From Bacillota bacterium LX-D (GTDB taxonomy: Bacteria > Bacillota > DUOV01 > Zhaonellaceae): a stretch of 64,000 nucleotides of DNA. The DNA lies in NCBI GenBank assembly GCA_031628995.1, contig JAVLUO010000001.1, forward strand, positions 310,001-374,000. The letters are read 5' to 3'. The notes under the pieces were generated by a model, which saw only the letters and a list, made by a program, of their open reading frames with translations, made no database searches and had not been told where the DNA came from. This document shows, one piece after another, positions 50,121 to 58,626 of the stretch. Numbering within the stretch: position 1 is the stretch's first letter; every line of letters begins with the position of its first letter. Made by a program: the position numbers and the translations under genes.

Positions 50121-51318
50121 AATCGTTCTCTCCCCATCTTTTAGTATTAGCACTATAACGCATCACGAAATATAGGATACTTGTTGCCAACATGGTCGGA
50201 ACCGTAGAACCTAAAGGTAAATCAAATCTAATTACAATATAGTAAGTTGATATTCCAAAGATAGCAGCTAACAGACCTGGAATATTAAACGCCGTGGCAG
50301 ATCTATCTTGTTTAAAAATAAAATAGTCTACAATAATTACGGCAAACACCGGAGCAAAAAGGGAACCTATCATATAGAGAAAATTTTCATATTGTTCTAA
50401 AGGAAAAAATATAGCGAGTAAAATACCCAAAATCAAATAAATTCCAATGAGAAATTTTCTGGGGAGTTTTGGTGCTAAATTTAAAGTAGACCATACCCCT
50501 GAATAAACATCTAAAAATGTAGTTGTAACTGTAGCAAAAATAACAATGAATAAGGCTATATAACCCAGATTAAGCTGAGCCAGCATACTGATAGGATCAG
50601 AAGTTCCAGCATAAATTGCCGCTATTAAACCAATGCAGTACATCAATGAACTTCCTAAAAAATAACCGATAAAAGCACCCACAAAACTACCTTTAGCACT
50701 CTTTGCCGCCATGGTATAATCGGAGATTAGAGGTACCCATGATAATGGCATTATGATACTTAGTTCCAGGGCAGTTCCAAAGGAGATGCTTTCCAAAATA
50801 GGTTTAACTTGGCCACCTTGAACAACCAAACCTAGCATAATACAACTTAGAACTGCCAATAACATTACTGCAATGTTATTAATAATATGAATTCCTTTAT
50901 CCATACTTAGTGCCCATAACCCAACCAAAATTCCTACAAAGACAATGATGATAGCCAGATTATTCAAGCCAAATAAATCTGTTGTTATCAGTTGTACAGA
51001 CCTGGCACATTGAATGAGCATAATCCCTGTCCAGCCTAATAATTGGATGATGTTAAATATTGAGACAATAAATGAGCCATACTTTCCAAGAGCTGTACGG
51101 CTAGCTATTAAAGATGGTTTTCTTTCTCTAAAGCCAATGATCCCTACAATGCCTAAGATGAGGCAGCCTATTAAATGCCCAAGCAAAATGGCCACCATCC
51201 CTTTTACAGTTCCCAGTGGTGCAATTAAAGACCCGGTCATAATTTCGGCTAAAGAGACAGCAGCTCCAAACCAGAGGGCAAATAAACTAAACCCTCCCAT
51301 AGTTCTTTCCTTAGGCAT
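50110..51318 (-). CDS. cytX: CytX, putative hydroxymethylpyrimidine transporter
   Basis: This 402-residue polytopic membrane protein of the nucleobase:cation symporter-1 family has around twelve helices. The start MPKERTMGGFSLFALWFGAAVSLAEI is typical of CytX, the variant found in thiamine operons and predicted to import HMP. The ATG at 51318 overlaps the thiD stop by eight bases. Placement between thiD and thiM supports the substrate prediction. Confidence 0.92.
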   Translation of the reverse strand: MPKERTMGGFSLFALWFGAAVSLAEIMTGSLIAPLGTVKGMVAILLGHLIGCLILGIVGIIGFRERKPSLIASRTALGKYGSFIVSIFNIIQLLGWTGIMLIQCARSVQLITTDLFGLNNLAIIIVFVGILVGLWALSMDKGIHIINNIAVMLLAVLSCIMLGLVVQGGQVKPILESISFGTALELSIIMPLSWVPLISDYTMAAKSAKGSFVGAFIGYFLGSSLMYCIGLIAAIYAGTSDPISMLAQLNLGYIALFIVIFATVTTTFLDVYSGVWSTLNLAPKLPRKFLIGIYLILGILLAIFFPLEQYENFLYMIGSLFAPVFAVIIVDYFIFKQDRSATAFNIPGLLAAIFGISTYYIVIRFDLPLGSTVPTMLATSILYFVMRYSANTKRWGENDYVK

Positions 51319-52117
51319 CCAACATCCCTGCCTTCTGATACAATCTGTAAAAATGATTGGTAGGACCAACCCCATGCCCAAGTTCTATGGAATGCTCAAT
51401 CGCCCCATTAATATACTCTTTAGCAAGCTTTACAGCTTCCAGGGCAGAATATCCTTTGGCAACGTAAGCCGCAATAGCGGAGGAAAAAGTACAGCCTGTT
51501 CCATGGGTATTTTTGGTATTGATGCGCATACCCTTAAGATAGTTAAAGTTTTTTCCGTCATAAAATACATCTACAGCATCTCCAGTTAAATGCCCTCCTT
51601 TGACCACCACATTTTTTGCTCCCAATTGCTGAATCGCTTGAGCTGCTTTTTCCATATCTGCAACGGTTGTAATTTCTTCTCCGGTAATCACCTGAGCTTC
51701 ATACAGATTAGGTGTCACAATGAGTGCTAGCGGAAATAAACGTTCAATTAAGGCTTGTTTTGATTCGGGTCGCAGAAGATGACAGCCACTTTTAGAAACC
51801 ATAACCGGGTCAACAATAACATTGGCCGCCTTATTTTTGAGGAGACATTTCGCAATAATATTAATAATTTCCACACTGGGAACCATCCCAATTTTCACAC
51901 CATGAATTACAATATCATCAAATAAACAATCAATTTGTTCTCGGACAATTTCTACGTCCATTTCCCTAACGCTAAGCACCCCTGTGGTATTCTGTGCGGT
52001 AACAGCTGTGATTACGCTCATGCCATAGGTACCAAGTGCACTAAAGGTTTTAAGATCTGCCTGAATTCCTGCTCCACCGCAAGAATCAGATCCGGCAATG
52101 GTTAATAGATTTTTCAT
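51311..52117 (-). CDS. thiD: Hydroxymethylpyrimidine/phosphomethylpyrimidine kinase
   Basis: ThiD phosphorylates HMP and HMP-P. The 268-residue ribokinase-fold protein begins NLLTIAGSDSCGGAGIQADLKT and carries GTYGMSVITAVTAQNT, VIVDPVMVSKSG and the catalytic THGTGCTFSSAIAA. The ATG at 52117 follows AAGGAGG. It is the first gene after the TPP riboswitch. Confidence 0.96.
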   Translation of the reverse strand: MKNLLTIAGSDSCGGAGIQADLKTFSALGTYGMSVITAVTAQNTTGVLSVREMDVEIVREQIDCLFDDIVIHGVKIGMVPSVEIINIIAKCLLKNKAANVIVDPVMVSKSGCHLLRPESKQALIERLFPLALIVTPNLYEAQVITGEEITTVADMEKAAQAIQQLGAKNVVVKGGHLTGDAVDVFYDGKNFNYLKGMRINTKNTHGTGCTFSSAIAAYVAKGYSALEAVKLAKEYINGAIEHSIELGHGVGPTNHFYRLYQKAGMLDA

Positions 52118-52198
52118 TGAATTCCTCCTTCTCCTTTTAGGGATATTGCGCTTTCACATTTAGGGCGGGTCACTGACCATTAGCTTTGAAAAGCAACG

Positions 52199-52227
52199 CA
52201 AAAAAAGGATGCATAGACATTGCATCC
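52199..52227 (-). terminator. Terminator platform of the TPP riboswitch
   Basis: On the minus strand GGATGCA/TGCATCC forms a seven-base stem with a seven-base loop, followed by six T. It lies between the TPP aptamer and thiD. Confidence 0.9.
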
Positions 52228-52245
52228 CTAAAATTTTCAAAGGTA

Positions 52246-52326
52246 CAATTACTTCCCTACGCTAGCATTGTCTAACAGGTTCAAAGGGTCAAGTCTGGCG
52301 ACTTTCTCAGCTTTCGCGCCCCTAGT
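52246..52326 (-). promoter_or_regulatory. TPP riboswitch
   Basis: Read on the minus strand it contains GGGGCGC, GCTGAGA, GACCCTTTGAACCTG and GCTAGCGTAGGGAA, in the order and spacing of the thi-box. It should terminate transcription of thiD-cytX-thiM-thiE when thiamine pyrophosphate is abundant. Confidence 0.97.
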
Positions 52327-52480
52327 AATTATATGGATATTCAATTATTGTTTTTTATTATAGTATTTTTTTATTTAAAAAGAAAGCATTAAGTACTATA
52401 TATTCAAGATATTCAAGAAAATTATAATAAATAATATTTAAACACTATAAAGTTGTGACAAGACTTCAGCATAATATATA

Positions 52481-53173
52481 CTAAATTAATTCAAAACGTT
52501 CAAATTCCATTTCCAATAAATCAACTTGCAGCCAAGCTTTTTGCAGCGGAATAGTCCTGCCGATCAGTACCTTGACCGCTTCTACTACGGCGAGGCTGGC
52601 TATAATAGCTGGCCCAAAGGCTGGGTTTCCTGTGGTTTTTTCCGCCCCACTTTCTCCACCACGGAAAAGGCGCGCTACACTATTATCGCCTGGAAAACTT
52701 ACCCCTAATAACCCAAACCAACCTGCAACGCCTGCATAAACCAGAGGAAGGTTAAGTTTGTGACATACTTTCTCCAATGATATCCTCCGCGACAACGTAT
52801 CTAGCGCATCCATTACCAAGTCTACACCTTTAAAAAACTTTGCTCCATTCTCTTCGTCAAACCATTCAGCGTAAATTTTAAGCTTTACATCGGAGTTCAC
52901 TGCCTGTACTCTTTGCCTAGCGGCTTCCACTTTTGCCTGACTTATGTTTTTCTCTGTGGATAACAGTTGTCTATTGAGATTGGTTTCATCAAAGCGGTCT
53001 CCGTCTATTAGCACTAACTATCCAACACCTAAGCGGGCAAACTCTTCAATCATGCTGCCACCAAGTCCACCACATCCAAGCACAGCTACCGTGGACTGTC
53101 TTAGCTTGTTCTGATCCTCAATTGATAACGCTTTGTAATTACGCTGGTAGCGAGGTGGTAATTGTACTCCCAT
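52481..53173 (-). pseudogene. ThiF/MoeB/HesA-type adenylyltransferase with in-frame amber codon
   Basis: The frame starts at an ATG at 53173, overlapping the MoaD-like stop by one base, and reads PPRYQRNYKALSIEDQNKLR and VAVLGCGGLGGSMIEEFARL. It meets TAG at 53018–53020 (codon 52) and continues as LVLIDGDRFDETNLNRQLL to 52481. Relatives have GVG-(K/R)-LVLIDGD here, so a single AAG-to-TAG change would explain it. The rest is conserved. A GTG two codons after the stop could start a shortened protein, but that lacks the ATP-binding glycines. The intact enzyme would adenylate the MoaD-like protein. Confidence 0.8.
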
Positions 53174-53397
53174 TAACCACCACCCACAGGAGGAAAAAGT
53201 GCAAGTATATCTCCATTTTGGAGTTCATGGTCGTTATCAACATCTCTCCCGTTTACCAAGGATATGGCTACTTCCTCTAGGGGTAGGCCACATTTTTCAA
53301 TTACATCGAGTACCCTACTTTGCTGACCTATTTCCATTGTTTTTTCCTTAAAACGTCCTTCGCGTAAGGTAGCAAATAACTTAACCTTAACTTCCAT
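53173..53397 (-). CDS. MoaD/ThiS-like sulfur-carrier protein
   Basis: This is a 74-residue ubiquitin-fold sulfur carrier. It begins VKVKLFATLREGRFKE and ends DILALFPPVGGG, the C-terminal Gly-Gly being the site of adenylation and thiocarboxylation. It sits between a tungsten-type aldehyde oxidoreductase and a ThiF-like enzyme, a common arrangement for making molybdopterin for AOR. The ATG at 53397 follows GGAGGTTTAACG. Confidence 0.92.
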   Translation of the reverse strand: MEVKVKLFATLREGRFKEKTMEIGQQSRVLDVIEKCGLPLEEVAISLVNGRDVDNDHELQNGDILALFPPVGGG

Positions 53398-53474
53398 CGT
53401 TAAACCTCCTTCATTAAGAACTTTTCTTTATTTTGCTAAGTAAAGCTTAATGTTTAAAAGCATTAATTTTCTTC

Positions 53475-55196
53475 CTAAACTTGCATTACTTGATCTAGTT
53501 CTTCGCCGGAAAAATCCCAAGTTGCATTATGAGGAGGTACTGGTTCACTAAAAAATTCCGGTAACCTATCGTCCTTGTTGGTGAAACCTGCCGCTTCATT
53601 AAACGCACGTTCGGTTTTTAAAACAGACCTCCCCAGATCAAACCAATCATCTACTGTCCAGTTTGTGCCATATTGGGCGTTAATCATATCGATTATGGCA
53701 TGGGAAACTGGTTCATAGTCAAGGACTGCAAAAGCCACGAAGATACAAAGACCGGCACTATCTAACGCAGCAGTTGCAATTTGGAGGTTTCTTGAAAGTT
53801 CAATTTGACCCTCCTTTTCCAATGGATCAATATGACCTCCGACCTTCAAGATGTTTGTGGCAACAGAATACCCGGCAGTATGGTCCGCACCCATAGGCGT
53901 AGTTGCATAAGTTACGCCAATACCTTTTACTGCTCTTGGGTCATAGGCAGGCATCGTCTGACGCTTTACAGTAGGAATTCGGGTTACACCAAAGGCTTTT
54001 CCGGTAAAATCTGCTCCGTTTCCAAGGATACGGCCCATGGGAGTTCCCTCTTTGACCTCGCCTAGGAGTTTTAGCATTCCCTTGCCATCGCCCCATTGTA
54101 GTACTCCTGCTTCCATGGCGACCATCATAACCCCTGCCATTTCAATAGTATCTATGCCTACATCATCACATACGTGGTCAATTTCAGCAATAATATCCAA
54201 ATCATCAACTTTACAACCGGCTCCAAAACCCCAAATGGTTTCATATTCAAAACCGGAGGTTAGATACTTACCGTCTTTATCATTGTAGGTCTGAGAACAG
54301 CGAATCACACAACCCACATGACACCCATGAGTAGGATCGCCTTTTCTGCTCATGATTGTATCATACATAGTCTCCCCGCAAATTTTTTCAGCCCCATCAA
54401 ACTGGCCCATACGAAAATTTTGTGTTGGCAGTCCACCTGCCTCATTAAGAATATTAACCAATACGTCTGTACCATATTTCGGTAGTGCATCTCCACTAAC
54501 CGGGTGGCTAAGTAATCCCTTATTAAACACATGTGCCGCATCTTTAAACTTATTCCTGTCAAGAATGCTAATACCAGCTCCATCATTATCATCCAAGGTA
54601 ATATATTTAATTTTCTTTGAACCCATTACAGCTCCAAGTCCACCCCGTCCTGCACTGCGAATATGACCCTTAGGATCCTTAACGGAAATATTGGCAGTAG
54701 AAAGCTTATATTCTCCTGCTTGTCCAATTGTCATTACACCAGTATTTTCCCCATACCTTGAAGTTAAAGCATGAATGATTTCATAATTGCCTTTACCTAA
54801 AAATTCGGTCTCTTCCTTGATCTCAACACCATCTTTATGAACATGGAGAGAATACCACTTGTCCCCTTCAGGAATACCCTCGATAATCAATGCTTTAACT
54901 CCCAGTTTAGCCAGCCTTTGGGCCGCCGTACCACCGGAGTTACTTTCTTTGATACCACCAGTTAAGGGGCTTTTGCTCCCTACAGACAAGCGGCCTGAGT
55001 TTGCTGCCATAGTTCCAGCAAGCAAACCTGGCGCAAATACTAATTTATTTTTGTTTCCTAGGGGGTGGCAAGTTGGTTCTACTTCTTTAGCGACAATTGC
55101 AGAGGTCAAACCACGTCCCCCGAGCATCTTCCATTCTTCAGGTACTTCTTCACTAGAAAAGGTGAGGTTTGACATATTGACCCGGTAAATCTTCAT
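53475..55196 (-). CDS. Tungsten-dependent aldehyde:ferredoxin oxidoreductase family protein
   Basis: The product is about 573 residues and belongs to the AOR family. These enzymes use a tungstobispterin and one [4Fe-4S] cluster to interconvert aldehydes and acids with ferredoxin. The N-terminal domain contains GGRGLTSAIVAKEV and SGRLSVGSKSPLTGGIKES; the cluster cysteines are CHVGCVIRC (near 292) and a distal one in SAGLCIF (near 490). The pterin-contact region includes GCKVDDLD and ATTPMGADHTAG. I start at the ATG at 55196 behind AGGAGG. The substrate aldehyde is unknown. Confidence 0.94.
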   Translation of the reverse strand: MKIYRVNMSNLTFSSEEVPEEWKMLGGRGLTSAIVAKEVEPTCHPLGNKNKLVFAPGLLAGTMAANSGRLSVGSKSPLTGGIKESNSGGTAAQRLAKLGVKALIIEGIPEGDKWYSLHVHKDGVEIKEETEFLGKGNYEIIHALTSRYGENTGVMTIGQAGEYKLSTANISVKDPKGHIRSAGRGGLGAVMGSKKIKYITLDDNDGAGISILDRNKFKDAAHVFNKGLLSHPVSGDALPKYGTDVLVNILNEAGGLPTQNFRMGQFDGAEKICGETMYDTIMSRKGDPTHGCHVGCVIRCSQTYNDKDGKYLTSGFEYETIWGFGAGCKVDDLDIIAEIDHVCDDVGIDTIEMAGVMMVAMEAGVLQWGDGKGMLKLLGEVKEGTPMGRILGNGADFTGKAFGVTRIPTVKRQTMPAYDPRAVKGIGVTYATTPMGADHTAGYSVATNILKVGGHIDPLEKEGQIELSRNLQIATAALDSAGLCIFVAFAVLDYEPVSHAIIDMINAQYGTNWTVDDWFDLGRSVLKTERAFNEAAGFTNKDDRLPEFFSEPVPPHNATWDFSGEELDQVMQV

Positions 55197-55429
55197 GATC
55201 ATCCTCCTTTTTCGATCGTTTCTTATTATTGGCTAAAAAAACAGAAATATTCATTTTAAAAACCTATGTCACCTAATCGTGTACTATCCTACAGAGAAAA
55301 ATTTATAAGTTGACAATTACCTTCTATGTAAATAAAATTGTATAAATAAATCAATACACTTTAAATAGTATCGATGCAATTTAGTAAATTAGAAAAAAGG
55401 GACAGTACATTTCTTTGCGAGGTGACATT

Positions 55430-56305
55430 GTGAACAAATTAATACCAAAAGTAGCCGCTCTGCACGATCTTTCCGGTTTTGGCCGATGCTCACTTACAGT
55501 TATCATACCTGTGCTTTCATCTCTTGGTATACAGGTATGTCCGCTTCCGACGGCCATACTTAGCACCCATTCCGGAGGGTTCGGCGAATTTTATTTCCAA
55601 GACTTTACTGACCATATGAAAGATTATGCCTTCCATTGGAAGAGTATAGGCCTGGATTTTGAGTGTATATATTCTGGGTTTCTGGGTTCTGCAAAGCAAA
55701 TTGATATTGTTTTAGAACTATTTAAGGAGTTTAAAAGTAAGGATAAACAGTTGTTAGTTGTTGACCCTGTCATGGGGGATTACGGCAAGCTTTATAAAAC
55801 ATATACTTTGGAAATGCAAAAGAAAATGCGGTTACTCGTCAAAGAAGCTAATGTGATAACTCCGAATCTAACGGAAGCTTGTTTTCTTCTTGAAGAACCA
55901 TACACTGAAAAAGCTTTCAGTCAACCTAAGCTGAAGTATTTTCTGAAAAAGCTTTCTGAAATGGGCCCTGACACAGTCATAATAACCAGTATAAAAACTG
56001 AAAATGGCCGCTTTGAAAATATAGGTTATAAAAGAAGCGAGGATACTTATTGGAAAGTGGCATACGACTACGTGCCGGCACACTATCCCGGTACCGGTGA
56101 TATTTTTACAAGTGTTCTAATCGGAAATCTTCTTATGGAAGATAATCTTCCCACAGCAATGGATAAAGCAACGCAGTTCGTATCAATTGCCGTTCGTACA
56201 ACTTATGACTATGGAACTCCGGTAAGAGAGGGGGTACTGCTTGAAAAGATACTTGTACAGCTTAAAAATGAACATCTGAGCAGTAATTATGAAATAATAG
56301 ATTAG
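55430..56305 (+). CDS. Pyridoxal/pyridoxamine kinase family protein
   Basis: This is a 291-residue ribokinase-fold kinase of the PdxY/PdxK group, phosphorylating vitamin B6 forms. Features are ALHDLSGFGRCSLTVIIPVLS at the N-terminus, LPTAILSTHSGGF, VVDPVMGDYGKLY (near 112) and the catalytic PGTGDIFTSVLIGN (near 222). I use the GTG at 55430, five bases after GAGGTG. It is followed after 19 bases by an ECF S component, probably its uptake partner. Confidence 0.9.
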   Translation: MNKLIPKVAALHDLSGFGRCSLTVIIPVLSSLGIQVCPLPTAILSTHSGGFGEFYFQDFTDHMKDYAFHWKSIGLDFECIYSGFLGSAKQIDIVLELFKEFKSKDKQLLVVDPVMGDYGKLYKTYTLEMQKKMRLLVKEANVITPNLTEACFLLEEPYTEKAFSQPKLKYFLKKLSEMGPDTVIITSIKTENGRFENIGYKRSEDTYWKVAYDYVPAHYPGTGDIFTSVLIGNLLMEDNLPTAMDKATQFVSIAVRTTYDYGTPVREGVLLEKILVQLKNEHLSSNYEIID

Positions 56306-56324
56306 AATAGGAGTGAAGTATAAT

Positions 56325-56855
56325 ATGAATAAGACAACGAAATTTTCTTTAAAAGACATTGTAATAGTGGGATTGCTAGCTGCAATATGCACAATCGGTA
56401 CAATGATAAAAATTCCTTACGGAAATGGTGCCATGGTTCATCTTGGTACAGCAGCGTTATTTGCCTCTGCCATCCTTTTCGGAGGTGTTCGTGCAGGCTT
56501 GGCAGGTGCCATCGCCTCGGCTTTTGTTGACCTTTTTTCCGGATTTTTCCTCTACACTGTTTGGTCATTAGTTATTAAGGGAATAGCAGGATTAATTGTG
56601 GGCAGCATCGCTCATTCAGGCGGTTCCAAAGGAAACAGTGTTGTAAGGAATATTCTTGGCTGTATTTTGGGAGCGGTATGGACTCTTGCCGGGTACCTAG
56701 TTGCATGGACAGCAGTCATTGGCAGATTTGAGGCCGCCATCGCCAATGTTCCTAGTTCGCTCATTACATCGTCAGTGGGGATACTGATAGCAATTCCTTT
56801 GTCGGCAACTTTACGTATTGCGCTTAGCAAGTCAGGCATCCTTGATAGGAGTTAA
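56325..56855 (+). CDS. ECF transporter S component, probably for a B6 vitamer
   Basis: This 176-residue membrane protein with about six helices begins MNKTTKFSLKDIVIVGLLAAICTIGTM and contains MVHLGTAALFASAILFGGVRAGLAGAI, characteristic of the HmpT/PdxU-like S components. The ATG follows AGGAGTG. The kinase gene upstream suggests a pyridoxine-type substrate, but HMP is not excluded. It needs a separate EcfAAT module. A decayed copy of its 3' end lies at 44855. Confidence 0.85.
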   Translation: MNKTTKFSLKDIVIVGLLAAICTIGTMIKIPYGNGAMVHLGTAALFASAILFGGVRAGLAGAIASAFVDLFSGFFLYTVWSLVIKGIAGLIVGSIAHSGGSKGNSVVRNILGCILGAVWTLAGYLVAWTAVIGRFEAAIANVPSSLITSSVGILIAIPLSATLRIALSKSGILDRS

Positions 56856-56870
56856 CTGACTGAAAAAATT

Positions 56871-56894
56871 AAAGGGCGTTTTCCGCCCTTTTTT
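56871..56894 (+). terminator. Terminator after the kinase–ECF S operon
   Basis: AAGGGCG/CGCCCTT with a five-base loop is followed by a T-run, 16 bases after the S-component stop. Confidence 0.9.
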
Positions 56895-56912
56895 AGCTAT
56901 CTGCCCAAAAGT

Positions 56913-56990
56913 TTATCTAATTCTTGCCATCCATGCCTGTGCAAACGCTTGCCTTGATGCGGCGTCCTCCGTTAAATAGACACGTAAAAC
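56913..56990 (-). pseudogene. Possible gene-end remnant next to the IS fragment
   Basis: A start-less minus-strand frame reads VYLTEDAASRQAFAQAWM then ARIR and stops. Its base composition is richer in G+C than its surroundings, which suggests a transferred fragment. I cannot assign a family, and it may be chance. Confidence 0.25.
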
Positions 56991-57031
56991 GCAAGTATTA
57001 CTTTATGTTTCATAGAATTGCTTAATATTTC

Positions 57032-57214
57032 TTAAATTAATAAAAAAGTTAATGCCAGTTCAAGCCGTGGTTTGGTACGATATCTTTTTAACCAACCATG
57101 TAGCGTGCTGGTCTTTACACCTAATTCTTTTGCAACAGATGCTATGGAACCTTTAGATGTTTCTACCCGTTTTATTACCTCCATTTTAAACTCTGCACTA
57201 TATTGCTTTGCCAT
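57032..57214 (-). mobile_element. Truncated IS3-family transposase OrfA
   Basis: The first 47 or so codons read AKQYSAEFKMEVIKRVETSK then IASVAKELGVKTSTLHGWLK, the helix-turn-helix of IS3-family OrfA. The frame then diverges to a chance tail (LELALTFLLI) and stops; a full OrfA is about twice as long, and no OrfB follows. The upstream flank (57215–57285) probably holds the left end of the element. This marks an old insertion at the edge of the Met-rich cluster. Confidence 0.75.
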
Positions 57215-57310
57215 CTTTTTTAACCCCTTTCAACTTCTATTATACTTGTGTTTCAACTGTCCATCAAAAGGGGTACGGGCCAGTACTGTATAAATTTGTT
57301 CCTAATTTTC

Positions 57311-57964
57311 TTACATCATACCCATACCGCTCATACTGCCGCCTGAACTACTTCCTGAACTGCTTGGAGTTGACATATTCATTGGGCCCATAGGCATTCC
57401 CATATTCATTGTGCCCATACCTCCCATACTATTCATCGGCATTCCATTCATCATCATGCTTTGGTTAGTAGGCATTGTCATGTTCATCATCCCTGTACCA
57501 CCCATGTTATACATTGGTATTCCATTCATCATCATGCCTTGATTTGTAGGCATACCCATATTCATCATACCTGTACCATACATTGGCATCATAGTGTTCA
57601 TACCGTTATTCATTCCGGTTTGCCAATTAGGTATACTTTGCATATACATATTTCCCATATTCATTCCATTCATTGGCGTAGTTTGCTGCATTAATGAATA
57701 TCCTCTTGAATTACTCCCAGATGTTACAAATGAAAGTACTACAACAGAAATAATTATCCCAACGAAAGAAAATAACGCAAGCCTTAACCAATTATTATTT
57801 TGCATATACATACCTCCAATTTTTAATTTAGTTAAATTTAAGCTCTTATCCATAAAAGTAATTATGTAGTTAAACAAGCCTATTGTAATCAAACCTAAGC
57901 CGATAATCAGGAGAAGTATTAATATTATCATGTAGAGAGAACCAACATTACCTAACAAACTCAC
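57311..57964 (-). CDS. Methionine-rich membrane protein, last gene of the Met-rich cluster
   Basis: The open frame gives 217 residues from a GTG at 57964 behind AGGAGGAAGAAA. It has one hydrophobic segment (residues 11–36), then a second start region: a GGAGG six bases before an ATG at 57805 would give a shorter protein beginning QNNNWLRLALFSFVGIIIS. This second part is paralogous to the protein at 60996, with the same membrane anchor and a long Met/Gly/Asn/Pro tail of repeats such as NQGMMMNGIPMYNMGG and NQSMMMNGMPMNSMGG. Met-rich tails can bind Cu(I) or Ag(I). It could be one fused gene or two overlapping starts. Function unknown. Confidence 0.65.
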   Translation of the reverse strand: MSLLGNVGSLYMIILILLLIIGLGLITIGLFNYIITFMDKSLNLTKLKIGGMYMQNNNWLRLALFSFVGIIISVVVLSFVTSGSNSRGYSLMQQTTPMNGMNMGNMYMQSIPNWQTGMNNGMNTMMPMYGTGMMNMGMPTNQGMMMNGIPMYNMGGTGMMNMTMPTNQSMMMNGMPMNSMGGMGTMNMGMPMGPMNMSTPSSSGSSSGGSMSGMGMM

Positions 57965-57982
57965 TTTCTTCCTCCTAATAAT

Positions 57983-58333
57983 TTATTTTAACCAAACGAT
58001 TACCAGAAATATTGATCCTGCAATTATAAAAGGCAGTAAGGTAATAATAGTAATTGTCGTAAAGTAATGCATTGCTTTTAAACTTTCGTTATCACTGTGG
58101 TGGGAGCTATGCCCATTTTGTACCATTGTCTGGCTATGTTGTTGATTTTGAATTAAATCACTAACCGAAGCACCATTTAATTGCATTAGCATCATTTGCC
58201 CCATACCTTGCCCCATCATGCTATCATTACTAGTATTAGAAGCTGATCCCCAGGAGTATAATATACTACTAAGGGTAATCACTCCAAATACAATACATAA
58301 TTGTAAAAATATTAATGTCTTTTTTTTCATCAT
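57983..58333 (-). CDS. Small membrane protein with Met/His-rich loop
   Basis: This 116-residue protein has two membrane segments (about residues 7–27 and 92–114) with an extracytoplasmic loop between them. The loop is rich in methionine and histidine: DSMMGQGMGQMMLMQLNG and VQNGHSSHHSDNE, both potential soft or borderline metal ligands. It overlaps the upstream gene by four bases. No family is recognised. It is probably part of a membrane complex encoded by the cluster. Confidence 0.7.
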   Translation of the reverse strand: MMKKKTLIFLQLCIVFGVITLSSILYSWGSASNTSNDSMMGQGMGQMMLMQLNGASVSDLIQNQQHSQTMVQNGHSSHHSDNESLKAMHYFTTITIITLLPFIIAGSIFLVIVWLK

Positions 58334-58626
58334 TTTATAGTTCTCAACCTTACTAGTATAGCTGCTAAAATACTAAGAATAATTAATGGCACTGTTATCG
58401 ATGAAGCTATAAATATTATTTGACTGAGGACTATATCATGTTCAATTGACATTGAAAGGCTCATTAACGAATTCTCCATCGCATCCATCATTCCAGACAT
58501 AAATTGCATGATTTGTTGCTCTGATGCAGGGGGACCTAAGGAAGAGATTAAAACTGATGATGCTAAAAAGAAGAATCCTGTGGTAAGAATCCAGATAAAA
58601 AATTTAAAGTATGGCTTTTGCATCAT
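58330..58626 (-). CDS. Small two-helix membrane protein of unknown function
   Basis: This 98-residue protein has hydrophobic segments at about residues 8–29 and 68–92. The middle part MSGMMDAMENSLMSLSMSIEHD is Met-rich but less extreme than its neighbours. It overlaps the cytochrome-b-like gene (58623) and the next gene (58330) by four bases each, so the three genes are translationally coupled, which supports assembly into one complex. Confidence 0.7.
   Translation of the reverse strand: MMQKPYFKFFIWILTTGFFFLASSVLISSLGPPASEQQIMQFMSGMMDAMENSLMSLSMSIEHDIVLSQIIFIASSITVPLIILSILAAILVRLRTIK

Noticed and set aside
53018-53020. TAG in the ThiF-like gene as a pyrrolysine codon
   Set aside because: The position is normally Lys or Arg in the family, there is no PYLIS-like evidence in view, and no pyl genes are in the window. 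A mutation or sequencing error is simpler.
57380-57640. Repeated short DNA units resembling a CRISPR or satellite array
   Set aside because: The periodicity comes from repeated Met-Gly-Asn-Pro codons in a coding sequence; there are no regular repeats with unique spacers.
57461-57869. Histidine-rich plus-strand frames over the Met-rich genes (also 61017–61244)
   Set aside because: They are antisense shadows: ATG codons read backwards as CAT, so a Met-rich gene creates a His-rich opposite frame. No ribosome-binding sites support them.
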